Positions 7,221-15,702 of a stretch of 22,452 bases of DNA are shown piece after piece. Each line of letters begins with the position of its first letter. Position 1 is the first letter of the stretch. Both the position numbers and the translations under genes were made by a program. The notes beneath the pieces were generated by a model. The model searched no databases, was not told the origin of the DNA, and saw only the letters and a program-made list of their open reading frames with translations. Location of the stretch: positions 11,961 to 34,412 of the forward strand of contig HF998340.1 in the NCBI GenBank assembly GCA_000433735.1. Direction: 5' to 3'. Origin of the DNA: Clostridium sp. CAG:167 (lineage in GTDB: Bacteria; Bacillota; Clostridia; Lachnospirales; Lachnospiraceae).

Positions 7221-8325
7221 AACGCTGTTTGGATATGAATTCCGCAGGATGTGGTGGGCATTGATCCTGGGAGGCTTGATGGCACTGGTGGGGGTCCTTT
7301 ATCTGGGGATGCAGGTGTCCATGAGGGGTGCTAACTGCGTGCCGGATTTTTTCATGAGTATTACGGATGGTATTACTTACGGAAACACCTATGCAGCCGG
7401 ATCTTTGTTTAGCGACAGCCTGGTGGAAACCATCAATGCAGGACTGTATCTGGCTGTTGTTGTGTTCCCGGTGCTGACTGCCGTTATGTTCCGGGATGGA
7501 CATTCCCGCAGTCAGGAAGAGTACTTTAGGTCCCTGCCCTTTACTCAGAGCAGCCGTTTCGCCATGAGAATGGGGGTAGGATATATGATCATAACGGCTG
7601 TCAGTGTGATGTTTGGCCTGGGAGCGCTACTGATACGACAGGCGCATATTGAAGATGTGTATATGGGAGATCTTTTGTCTCCTTATTACAGGCAGCTGCT
7701 GGGAAATGAAACTATATGGCATATGCTCCGGAGTCTGCTGGTGTTCTGGCTCTGCCTGCTGGTGATCTATACGGTCTGCGTCATGGCTCATACCATTGTG
7801 GCCAACGGCGTTCTGGCCGGCCTTGTGAGCATTGGCATCCTGCTGGCACCCAAAGTTCTTTTGTGGGGCGTAGCCAGTATCGGAGTGAAGATCCCGTCTT
7901 ATGCAAAATGGAAAGACATGGCGGAAAGTGTTATGGGCGGTATGTTACTGGATTCATCCCACAGCAGGATCATGGATACACAGTCCATGGCGGAAGTGTA
8001 TTATCTCAGGTATTATAGTCTGTGGATGACAGCCGGTGTTTTGCTGGCAGCAGGCGTTGTCAGTTATTTGCTGGCGAGACATTTTTACTGCCGCAAAGAT
8101 ATGGCGAAACAGACATTTCTTGTTCCCGGCAGAGGAATCCGTATTGTTCTGGCAGTGGGCATGGGTGCCTGCTTTGGACTTTTGGTAATGACGCTGATCA
8201 GTTATTATATGATGATCCAGTATATGGATCAGGCGGTTGTGATCCAGGCGGTTTTGTGGGGGGTGTCATCCATTGTGTGCGGTCTGGTGTCCTATGGCAT
8301 CCTGCGGATCCGGGTAGCGGACTGA
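7207..8325 (+). CDS. ABC transporter permease 2
   Basis: A 372-residue membrane protein with about eight hydrophobic segments (the first around WWALILGGLMALVGVLYLGM), similar in length, topology and terminal motifs to permease 1. It starts within the end of the ATPase gene (14-nt overlap) with a GGGGTGAAGG-rich upstream region. The large loop between the first two hydrophobic segments (about residues 35-75) and the loop around residues 135-165 are probably extracytoplasmic. It probably pairs with permease 1 and two ATPase copies to form one exporter. It is followed after 13 nt by the lipoprotein 2 gene, repeating the permease-lipoprotein order at the front of the operon. The substrate cannot be read from the sequence. 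Confidence 0.78.
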   Translation: MHKYKTLFGYEFRRMWWALILGGLMALVGVLYLGMQVSMRGANCVPDFFMSITDGITYGNTYAAGSLFSDSLVETINAGLYLAVVVFPVLTAVMFRDGHSRSQEEYFRSLPFTQSSRFAMRMGVGYMIITAVSVMFGLGALLIRQAHIEDVYMGDLLSPYYRQLLGNETIWHMLRSLLVFWLCLLVIYTVCVMAHTIVANGVLAGLVSIGILLAPKVLLWGVASIGVKIPSYAKWKDMAESVMGGMLLDSSHSRIMDTQSMAEVYYLRYYSLWMTAGVLLAAGVVSYLLARHFYCRKDMAKQTFLVPGRGIRIVLAVGMGACFGLLVMTLISYYMMIQYMDQAVVIQAVLWGVSSIVCGLVSYGILRIRVAD

Positions 8326-8338
8326 AAGGAGATTTGAT

Positions 8339-9331
8339 ATGAATAGAAAAAGGATAGTAAAAAGTGTGGCAGCCTCTTTGATGGCAGTATCCCTGCTGAC
8401 AGGCTGTGGCAGCAGTTCTCTGGCACAAAAGGGGATAGAACAGGCCGGTGTTTCTTATAATGACGGAAGCGAACCGTTAAAAGCCCAGAAAATCTCCGGT
8501 AATGTAGGGCGCAGCGTATCGGAAAGCCAGCAGCAGTGGATCCGCAAATTTCTGGAAGTGAAAAAAGAGTGCCTGAAGCAGGGCGTGATTCGGCAGGAAG
8601 AGGAAGTGGGCAATTCACTGAAAAGCGTGGCTTACAATGGACTGAAAGCAGAAGAGATCGGAAGCGATGACCAGTATACGGACGATGTATATGTAGATGG
8701 AAAAGAAAAACTGACTCAGTTTACGAAAGCCCTGGAGCAGGCCGGATTTTACGGAACAGAAGGTGTGAAGCGGTTGGGGGTGGAAGTACGGAGCCGGGGA
8801 CTTCTGTTTACCGTCTATGATGCGACAGACACGGAGAATGAAACAGATACAGAGGATGAGGCAGTCTATGATATCAGTGTAAGTATTATGGGCAGCAGTG
8901 TGGCACCGGCGCAGACATATAGCACTCTCGTGGGAGAGGGTGGAAGCAGTGCCTTTAGTCTGATTGACCAGATCCAGGGAGGGTTTTATGAATATTATGC
9001 CGCCACCGGAGACTACAATAATGGAGAAACTTCTTATTGCAATGGCATCCAAATATATGTGAATCGGCAGGAGAACCGGGTGGAAGCTCTGGCCATCCGT
9101 GGAACAGCCAGGGAAGAGAAAGTGGGAACACAGCCTTTTTCCAAGGAACAGAAGGTGGTGCTGAAACGGCTGATAGCAAATTATACCGGAGATGCCAAAG
9201 GGGCAGACCAGTTTGTGGAGAACTTCCGGCTGGATGGAGACAGCCACGGAACCATAGGAAATAAAAAATGGCGCCTTGGAACGGGAAAAGATTATAATGA
9301 AATGCCTGCCTATAAAATTAATTTTTCCTAA
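8339..9331 (+). CDS. Predicted lipoprotein 2 of the ABC operon
   Basis: A 330-residue product with an MNRKR start, a hydrophobic stretch and a classic lipobox L20-T-G-C23, so it is a surface lipoprotein. It is a paralogue of lipoprotein 1 (4958-5905): the shared blocks are LEQAGFYG, SRGLLF, then TGDAKGADQFV and GTIGNK near the C terminus. The middle contains an acidic Thr/Asp/Glu run (DTENETDTEDE, about residues 163-173) that lipoprotein 1 lacks. AAGGAG lies directly upstream of the ATG. It is the last gene of the operon; no hairpin terminator is visible before the ileS promoter that begins 16 nt downstream. The function is unknown, and accessory or sensory roles for the ABC transporter are inferred only from position. 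Confidence 0.75.
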   Translation: MNRKRIVKSVAASLMAVSLLTGCGSSSLAQKGIEQAGVSYNDGSEPLKAQKISGNVGRSVSESQQQWIRKFLEVKKECLKQGVIRQEEEVGNSLKSVAYNGLKAEEIGSDDQYTDDVYVDGKEKLTQFTKALEQAGFYGTEGVKRLGVEVRSRGLLFTVYDATDTENETDTEDEAVYDISVSIMGSSVAPAQTYSTLVGEGGSSAFSLIDQIQGGFYEYYAATGDYNNGETSYCNGIQIYVNRQENRVEALAIRGTAREEKVGTQPFSKEQKVVLKRLIANYTGDAKGADQFVENFRLDGDSHGTIGNKKWRLGTGKDYNEMPAYKINFS

Positions 9332-9346
9332 AAAATGCGTCCTTAC

Positions 9347-9375
9347 TTGACACTGTGGGGGAATCGTTATAGAAT
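9347..9375 (+). promoter_or_regulatory. Promoter of the ileS leader
   Basis: TTGACA (9347-9352), a 17-nt spacer and TAGAAT (9370-9375). TATAGA at 9368-9373 with a 15-nt spacer is an alternative reading of the -10 box. Confidence 0.7.
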
Positions 9376-9391
9376 TATAAAGTAAAAACCC

Positions 9392-9640
9392 CATATTGCG
9401 GCGTTGACGGAGACAGTAGCGCAGCCGGAAAAGCAGACAGTGAGTCAGGGATAGTGTGAACCTGGTGTAAGTAAAGCGGTGTGAAGATCACTCCCGAGTC
9501 TTGATCCCCAAAGGCAGCAGATTGAGTAAGGATCAACGGTATCCCCCGTTATAAGGATATATGTGTTTGCATAGAACAGGTGGTAATATGACAGCAGAAA
9601 CAGGCTTTCATCCTAGTTTGGATGGAGGCCTTTTATTGTA
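9392..9640 (+). promoter_or_regulatory. T-box leader, isoleucine specifier (ATC)
   Basis: The 300-nt untranslated stretch before ileS carries the parts of a T-box riboswitch, which reads the charging state of tRNA-Ile. The Stem I region starts with GACGGAGACAGTAG near 9404-9417. The specifier loop GTGAAG-ATC-ACTCCC gives the Ile codon ATC at 9487-9489. The T-box core is ACAGGTGGTAA (9577-9587), whose TGGT can pair with the ACCA end of uncharged tRNA (discriminator A). A terminator stem follows. The core continues AATATGAC instead of the common ACCGCG, so the antiterminator is of a less usual type. Uncharged tRNA-Ile would stabilise the antiterminator and let transcription reach ileS. Confidence 0.88.
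9602..9637 (+). terminator. Conditional terminator of the T-box leader
   Basis: AGGCTTTCATCC (9602-9613) pairs with GGATGGAGGCCT (9620-9631) over 12 positions including G-U pairs, with a 6-nt loop, followed by TTTATT. It lies just after the T-box core, as expected for the attenuator. Confidence 0.85.
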
Positions 9641-9688
9641 AATGCAGATCCTCTTATGGGGAAGTATGAAATGACAGGAGGAAACAAA

Positions 9689-12600
9689 ATGTATAAGAAA
9701 GTATCAACAGGCATGAATTTTGTTGATCGGGAAAAAGAAGTAGAAGAGCTTTGGAAAGAAAAAGACATTTTCAAAAAAAGCATTGATCTGAGGGAAGGAT
9801 GTCCGACCTATATGTTCTATGATGGACCGCCTACCGCCAATGGTAAACCGCATATCGGCCATGTGCTGACTCGTGTTATCAAGGATATGATCCCTCGTTA
9901 CCGTACCATGAAAGGGTATAAGGTGCCTAGAAAGGCCGGATGGGACACTCACGGACTGCCGGTAGAGCTGGAAGTGGAAAAACTGTTAGGCCTGGATGGC
10001 AAAGAGCAGATTGAAGAGTATGGTATGGAGCCATTCATCAAAAAATGTAAAGAGTCTGTGTGGAAATACAAAGGAATGTGGGAAGATTTTTCCGATACCG
10101 TAGGATTCTGGGCGGATATGGATGATCCATATGTAACTTATGATGACAATTTTATTGAGTCCGAATGGTGGGCTCTGAAAGAGATCTGGAACAAAGGGCT
10201 TTTGTACAAAGGATTTAAGATCGTTCCATACTGTCCGCGATGCGGTACGCCTCTTTCTGCCCAGGAAGTAGCCCAGGGATACAAAACCGTGAAAGAGCGT
10301 TCTGCGGTTGTCCGTTTTAAGGTAAAAGATGAAGATGCTTATTTCCTGGCATGGACCACTACACCTTGGACTCTGCCATCCAATGTGGCTCTTTGTGTAA
10401 ACCCAAATGACACCTACTGTAAAGTAAAGGCAGCAGATGGATATACTTATTATATGGCACAGGAACTGCTGGATACGGTTCTTGGCAAATTAGGAAACGA
10501 AGAGGAAGGCGTAAAGGCTTATGAGATCCTTGACAGTTTTCCGGGAACAGCACTGGAACACAGAGAATATGAGCCATTGTATGCCTGCGCCAAAGAGTGT
10601 GCCGATGCACAGAATAAAAAAGGATTTTTCGTAACATGCGATACCTATGTAACCATGACAGATGGTACCGGTATTGTTCATATTGCACCTGCCTTTGGTG
10701 AAGATGATGCCAATGTAGGAAGAAACTACGATCTTCCGTTTGTACAGTTTGTAAATGGCAAAGGTGAACTGACAGAGGAGACACCGTTTGCCGGTTTGTT
10801 TGTGAAAAAAGCAGATCCGGAAGTGCTGAAAGATCTGGATGCCAGAGGACAGTTGTTTGCTGCACCGAAGTTTGAGCATGAGTACCCACACTGCTGGCGA
10901 TGCGACACACCGTTGATCTACTATGCGAGAGAGTCCTGGTACATTAAGGAAACAGCCGTAAAAGATGATTTGATCCGCAACAACAATACAGTAAACTGGA
11001 TCCCTGAATCCATTGGAAAAGGAAGATTCGGAAACTGGCTGGAGAACATTCAGGACTGGGCTATCTCCCGTAACCGTTACTGGGGAACTCCGTTAAATAT
11101 CTGGGAGTGTGAGTGCTGCGGCCATCAGGAATGTATCGGAAGCCGGGAAGAACTGCAGAAGCGTTCCGGCAAAGAGGAAGCACTGACGGTAGAACTGCAC
11201 CGTCCGTATATTGATGAAATCACTCTCACCTGTCCGGACTGTGGTAAAGTGATGAAGCGTGTACCGGAAGTTCTGGACTGCTGGTTCGATTCCGGAGCCA
11301 TGCCGTTTGCACAGTATCACTATCCATTTGAAAATAAAGAAGTATTTGAGAGCCGCTTCCCGGCACAGTTTATTTCAGAGGCAGTAGACCAGACTCGTGG
11401 ATGGTTCCACTCTTTGATGGCAGAGTCTACCCTTTTGTTTAATAAAGCACCATATGAGAATGTAATCGTTCTGGGACATGTACAGGATGAAAACGGACAG
11501 AAAATGAGTAAATCCAAGGGAAATGCCGTAGATCCGTTTGAGGCTCTTAAGACTTACGGTGCCGATGCCATCCGCTGGTATTTCTATGTAAACAGTGCAC
11601 CATGGCTGCCAAACCGTTTCCATGGCAAAGCTGTTGTAGAAGGACAGCGTAAATTCATGGGAACTCTCTGGAATACCTATGCTTTTTATGTGCTGTATGC
11701 AGAGATTGACCAGTTTGATGCAACCAAGTACACACTGGACTATGATAAACTGTCTGTTATGGACAAATGGCTGCTGTCCAAACTGAATTCCACCGTAAAA
11801 GCAGTGGATGAAAATCTGGAAAATTATCGGATTCCGGAGACTGCCAAAGCCCTGCAGCAGTTTGTAGATGATATGAGTAACTGGTATGTGCGCCGCTGCC
11901 GCGACCGTTTCTGGGCAAAAGGAATGGAGCAGGACAAGATCAATGCGTACATGACTTTATATACAGCCTTAGTTACTATTTGCAAAGCGGCGGCTCCTAT
12001 GATACCATTTATGACAGAGAGCATCTATCAGAACCTGGTATGTGGTTTGGACAAATCCGCACCGGAAAGTATTCATCTTTGTGACTTCCCGGCTGTGAAT
12101 GAGCAGTGGATCGATGCAGACTTAGAGGCGAAGATGGATGAACTTCTTCAGATTGTTGTTCTGGGCCGTGCCTGCCGAAACAATGCGAATATCAAAAACC
12201 GCCAGCCGATCGGCAAGATGTATGTAAAGGCAGAAGGTGAAGAACTGCCGGCATATTATCAGGAGATCATCGCCGATGAGTTGAATGTAAAAGAAGTTGT
12301 ATTTACACAGGATGTAAAAGACTTTAGTTCTTACAGTTTCAAACCACAGCTTCGTACGCTGGGACGCCGTTTTGGTGCCAGGATCAATGCACTGAAAGAA
12401 GTACTGGCGTCACTGGATGGCAACAAAGCAATGGAAGAATTAAATACCACGGGAACACTGAAAGTGGTAGTAGATGGCACAGAAGAGTCACTGGAAAAAG
12501 AGGATCTTCTTATTGAGACAGCACAGTTAGAAGGCTACATGAGTGAGACTGACCGTGGTATTACGGTTGTGCTGGATACCAACCTGACACCGGAACTCAT

Positions 12601-12859
12601 TGAGGAAGGATTTGTCAGAGAGGTCATCAGCAAGATCCAGACAATGAGAAAAGAAGCAGATTTCCAGGTAATGGATCATATTTGCGTTTATCAACAGGGG
12701 AATGACACCATTCGTGATATCATCGAGAAAAATGCAGATCAGATCAAAGAGGAAGTGCTGGCAGATGAAATCTGTCTGGACCGCATGGACGGTCACACAG
12801 CCTCATGGAAGATCAACGGTGAGGAAGTAACACTGGGTGTAAGTAAAGTAAATCAGTAA
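9689..12859 (+). CDS. ileS: Isoleucyl-tRNA synthetase, type 2
   Basis: Class I synthetase that charges tRNA-Ile with isoleucine in the cytoplasm. The protein is 1056 residues. The ATP-binding HIGH motif is at 55-58 (TANGKPHIGHVLTR) and KMSKS at 605-609; the editing (CP1) domain with AWTTTPWTLPSN lies between them, followed by the WWYV-like anticodon-binding region (SNWYVRRCRDRFW) and an extended C-terminal domain. Length and motif wording (RKAGWDTHGLPVE) match the eukaryote-like type 2 enzymes, a group known for low mupirocin sensitivity. The start at 9689 has AGGAGG at 9676-9681 and gives MYKKVSTGMNFVDREKEVEELW; an in-frame ATG at 9656 has no comparable site. Expression is controlled by the Ile T-box upstream. 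Confidence 0.96.
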   Translation: MYKKVSTGMNFVDREKEVEELWKEKDIFKKSIDLREGCPTYMFYDGPPTANGKPHIGHVLTRVIKDMIPRYRTMKGYKVPRKAGWDTHGLPVELEVEKLLGLDGKEQIEEYGMEPFIKKCKESVWKYKGMWEDFSDTVGFWADMDDPYVTYDDNFIESEWWALKEIWNKGLLYKGFKIVPYCPRCGTPLSAQEVAQGYKTVKERSAVVRFKVKDEDAYFLAWTTTPWTLPSNVALCVNPNDTYCKVKAADGYTYYMAQELLDTVLGKLGNEEEGVKAYEILDSFPGTALEHREYEPLYACAKECADAQNKKGFFVTCDTYVTMTDGTGIVHIAPAFGEDDANVGRNYDLPFVQFVNGKGELTEETPFAGLFVKKADPEVLKDLDARGQLFAAPKFEHEYPHCWRCDTPLIYYARESWYIKETAVKDDLIRNNNTVNWIPESIGKGRFGNWLENIQDWAISRNRYWGTPLNIWECECCGHQECIGSREELQKRSGKEEALTVELHRPYIDEITLTCPDCGKVMKRVPEVLDCWFDSGAMPFAQYHYPFENKEVFESRFPAQFISEAVDQTRGWFHSLMAESTLLFNKAPYENVIVLGHVQDENGQKMSKSKGNAVDPFEALKTYGADAIRWYFYVNSAPWLPNRFHGKAVVEGQRKFMGTLWNTYAFYVLYAEIDQFDATKYTLDYDKLSVMDKWLLSKLNSTVKAVDENLENYRIPETAKALQQFVDDMSNWYVRRCRDRFWAKGMEQDKINAYMTLYTALVTICKAAAPMIPFMTESIYQNLVCGLDKSAPESIHLCDFPAVNEQWIDADLEAKMDELLQIVVLGRACRNNANIKNRQPIGKMYVKAEGEELPAYYQEIIADELNVKEVVFTQDVKDFSSYSFKPQLRTLGRRFGARINALKEVLASLDGNKAMEELNTTGTLKVVVDGTEESLEKEDLLIETAQLEGYMSETDRGITVVLDTNLTPELIEEGFVREVISKIQTMRKEADFQVMDHICVYQQGNDTIRDIIEKNADQIKEEVLADEICLDRMDGHTASWKINGEEVTLGVSKVNQ

Positions 12860-12883
12860 TTTGTTTTTGAAAGGGAGGCAAGT

Positions 12884-15343
12884 ATGACTTTTTTGACGGA
12901 AAAAGAAAGAAAAAAAGAATTAAAGACCAACATCGAAAACTACATGAAACTGTTGTTTCGTAAGTCGGTAGAGGAAGCGAATCCTCAGCAGATGTTTCAG
13001 GCAGTTGCCTATGCGGTAAAAGACATTGTAGTGGATGACTGGATGGCGACACACAAAGCATATGAGAAAAAAGATGTTAAGACAGTTTATTATCTTTCCA
13101 TGGAATTTCTCATGGGCCGTGCCATGGGCAATATGATCATCAATCTCAAAGAAGATAAAATGGTACGGGAAGTACTGGATGAGATGGGTGTGAACTTGGA
13201 TGAACTGGAAGACCAGGAGCCGGATGCGGCTCTTGGAAACGGCGGTCTGGGACGACTGGCTGCCTGCTTCTTAGATTCTCTTTCAACCCTTGGTTATCCG
13301 GCATATGGCTGCGGAATCCGTTATAAATACGGTATGTTCAAACAGAAGATCGAAAATGGATTCCAGATTGAGGCACCGGATGACTGGCTCAAAGATGGCA
13401 ATCCATTTGAGATGAAGCGTCCGGAATACGCAGTAGAGGTCCGTTTCGGCGGTTATGTGGCTATCCGCAAGGACAAAGAGGGAAGAGACCGTTTTGTCCA
13501 GGAAGGTTATCAGTCTGTCATGGCAGTTCCATATGATCTGCCGGTTGTGGGCTATGGCAACAAGATCGTCAATACGCTCCGTATCTGGGATGCAGAGGCA
13601 ATGGATACATTCAATCTGGATTCTTTTGACAAAGGAGATTATCAGAAGGCTGTGGAACAGCAGAATCTGGCTCATACTATCTGTGAAGTGCTGTATCCGA
13701 ATGACAACCATATGGCAGGTAAGGAACTTCGTCTGAAACAGCAGTATTTCTTTGTTTCTGCCAGCGTGCAGAGAGCCGTTATGAAATATATGGAGAATCA
13801 TGATGATATCCACGGACTGCCGGAGAAAGTATGCTTCCAGTTAAATGATACTCATCCGACGGTAACCGTTCCGGAACTGATGCGTATCCTTCTGGATGAG
13901 TACAATCTGGAATGGGAAGATGCATGGAACATCACAAGCCGTACCTGTGCTTATACAAACCATACCATCATGGCGGAAGCACTGGAAAAATGGCCGTTAG
14001 AGTTGTTCTCCCGTCTTCTGCCTAGAATCTATCAGATCACAGAGGAGATCAACCGTCGTTTCCAGAACGAGATTCAGGCAAAATATCCTGGTAATTTTGA
14101 TAAAGTTAAGAGCATGGCTATCATTTTTGACGGACAGGTCAAAATGGCAAACCTTGCTATCGTAGCAGGATTTTCCGTAAATGGTGTGGCAAGACTTCAC
14201 ACAGAGATTTTGAAAAATCAGGAATTAAAAGATTTCTACGAGATGATGCCGGAGAAGTTCAACAACAAAACAAACGGCATCACCCAGAGAAGATTCCTGC
14301 TTCATGGAAATCCAAAACTGGCAGCCTGGGTTACAGATAAGATCGGGGATGACTGGATTACAGACCTTTCCCAGATTGATAAATTGTCTGTCTATGTAGA
14401 TGACAAAAAATGTCAGCAGGAATTTATGAACATTAAATACCAGAATAAGGTACGCCTGGCAAAATATATTAAAGAGCACAATGGCATCGAAGTAGATCCT
14501 CGTTCTATCTTCGACGTACAGGTTAAGAGACTTCATGAGTACAAGAGACAGCTTTTGAATATTCTGCATATCATGTATCTGTATGACCAGTTGAAGAAAA
14601 ATCCGGATATGGATATGTATCCTCGTACATTCATTTTCGGAGCCAAGGCTTCCGCAGGATACCGCCGTGCCAAAGCAATCATCAAGCTGATCAACAGTGT
14701 AGGGGATGTGATCAACAACGATTCATCTATCCAGGGCAAGATCAAAGTTGTATTTATTGAAAACTACCGTGTATCCAATGCGGAAATAATTTTTGCGGCA
14801 GCGGATGTATCGGAGCAGATTTCTACCGCCAGCAAAGAGGCTTCCGGGACCGGAAACATGAAATTTATGCTGAATGGTGCACCGACTTTGGGAACCATGG
14901 ATGGAGCCAATGTAGAGATTGTGGAAGAAGTAGGGGAGGAAAATGCCTTTATTTTTGGTCTTTCTTCTCAGGAAGTCATCGACTTTGAACACAATGGACA
15001 GTATGATCCAAAAGAGATCTACAACATGGATTCAGATATTCGTGCCGTGCTGACACAGCTGGTAGATGGAACTTACTCCAGGGAAAATCCGGAATTGTTC
15101 CGTGAGATCTACAACTCATTGCTGGAGAGCAATGGTGGAGAAAGAGCCGATCAGTATTTCATACTGAAAGACTTCCGTTCTTATGCAGAAGCACAGAAAC
15201 GAGTAGAAGAAGCTTATAAAGATGAGGATGGATGGGCTAAGAAAGCAATGCTTCAGACTGCTAAATGCGGCAAGTTCTCATCCGACCGTACCATTGAAGA
15301 GTATGCCAAAGAAATCTGGCATCTGGAGAAAGTGGTCCTGTAA
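12884..15343 (+). CDS. glgP: Glycogen/maltodextrin phosphorylase
   Basis: This enzyme releases glucose 1-phosphate from the non-reducing ends of glycogen or maltodextrin by phosphorolysis, using pyridoxal phosphate. The 819-residue length is typical of the GT35 family. Family landmarks are LGNGGLGRLAACFLDS in the N-terminal half, the RLHEYKRQLLN segment, and the cofactor site EASGTGNMKFMLNG, where K660 should bind PLP. GGGAGG (12873-12878) is well spaced to the ATG at 12884. The gene starts 24 nt after ileS with no terminator visible between, so it may be partly under T-box control. No other glycogen genes are in the window. The stop lies 3 nt from the stop of the converging small minus-strand gene. 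Confidence 0.95.
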   Translation: MTFLTEKERKKELKTNIENYMKLLFRKSVEEANPQQMFQAVAYAVKDIVVDDWMATHKAYEKKDVKTVYYLSMEFLMGRAMGNMIINLKEDKMVREVLDEMGVNLDELEDQEPDAALGNGGLGRLAACFLDSLSTLGYPAYGCGIRYKYGMFKQKIENGFQIEAPDDWLKDGNPFEMKRPEYAVEVRFGGYVAIRKDKEGRDRFVQEGYQSVMAVPYDLPVVGYGNKIVNTLRIWDAEAMDTFNLDSFDKGDYQKAVEQQNLAHTICEVLYPNDNHMAGKELRLKQQYFFVSASVQRAVMKYMENHDDIHGLPEKVCFQLNDTHPTVTVPELMRILLDEYNLEWEDAWNITSRTCAYTNHTIMAEALEKWPLELFSRLLPRIYQITEEINRRFQNEIQAKYPGNFDKVKSMAIIFDGQVKMANLAIVAGFSVNGVARLHTEILKNQELKDFYEMMPEKFNNKTNGITQRRFLLHGNPKLAAWVTDKIGDDWITDLSQIDKLSVYVDDKKCQQEFMNIKYQNKVRLAKYIKEHNGIEVDPRSIFDVQVKRLHEYKRQLLNILHIMYLYDQLKKNPDMDMYPRTFIFGAKASAGYRRAKAIIKLINSVGDVINNDSSIQGKIKVVFIENYRVSNAEIIFAAADVSEQISTASKEASGTGNMKFMLNGAPTLGTMDGANVEIVEEVGEENAFIFGLSSQEVIDFEHNGQYDPKEIYNMDSDIRAVLTQLVDGTYSRENPELFREIYNSLLESNGGERADQYFILKDFRSYAEAQKRVEEAYKDEDGWAKKAMLQTAKCGKFSSDRTIEEYAKEIWHLEKVVL

Positions 15344-15354
15344 GTATTACAGGA
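15336..15354. repeat. 8-bp inverted repeat spanning two convergent stop codons
   Basis: TCCTGTAA (15336-15343) and TTACAGGA (15347-15354) flank a 3-nt GTA. The left arm contains the glgP stop and the right arm the stop of the minus-strand gene. A second stem, CTGCCGC-CT-GCGGCAG, lies at 15363-15378 inside the minus-strand gene. Neither is followed by a T-run, so a terminator function is only possible. Confidence 0.6.
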
Positions 15355-15643
15355 TACGGATACTGCCGCCTGCGGCAGACAGATCAATATGAGAAGTGAG
15401 TTCCGGGCAGTCCGAGAGAGAAAGGATCATTCCACTCTTGGGCTTGCCCGGAAATTTTTCTAATAATTCCAGATAAAATTTGCGGGTGATCTGGGTGCGG
15501 TAAATAATGCATGGTTCTGGTTCGTGAAACAGTTCCATGCTTTTTTTTAGGATAAAATCTTCCTGAATGGGAAGTTCGTTGAAGGGGCCGCAGAACAGTT
15601 CCAGCCCCTCTTTGTCTGTCAGAGAAATTGTTTTCCATTTCAT
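15347..15643 (-). CDS. Small conserved-looking protein of unknown function
   Basis: A 98-residue cytoplasmic-type protein without signal peptide or membrane segment. I do not recognise the family. It begins MKWKTISLTDKEG and has an ILKKS segment, a LYL/LELLEKFPGK helix and a short hydrophobic strand (GMILSLSDCPEL), consistent with a compact alpha/beta fold. The frame is open to 15700, but AGGGAAA about 8 nt upstream supports the ATG at 15643. It follows the redox-protein gene by 59 nt on the same strand and is probably co-transcribed with it. It converges with glgP, with only 3 nt between stop codons. Confidence 0.6.
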   Translation of the reverse strand: MKWKTISLTDKEGLELFCGPFNELPIQEDFILKKSMELFHEPEPCIIYRTQITRKFYLELLEKFPGKPKSGMILSLSDCPELTSHIDLSAAGGSIRIL

Positions 15644-15702
15644 ATAAGTTCTTTCCCTTCTATAAAATGTATTTGTCCTCTCGCGCCTGCATGACGGCAC
15701 TA

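Noticed and set aside
8615..9394. Minus-strand open frame of 259 residues opposite lipoprotein 2
   Set aside because: It covers a supported gene and the ileS promoter, is His/Ser/Phe-rich in the way of antisense translations, and lacks a start signal.
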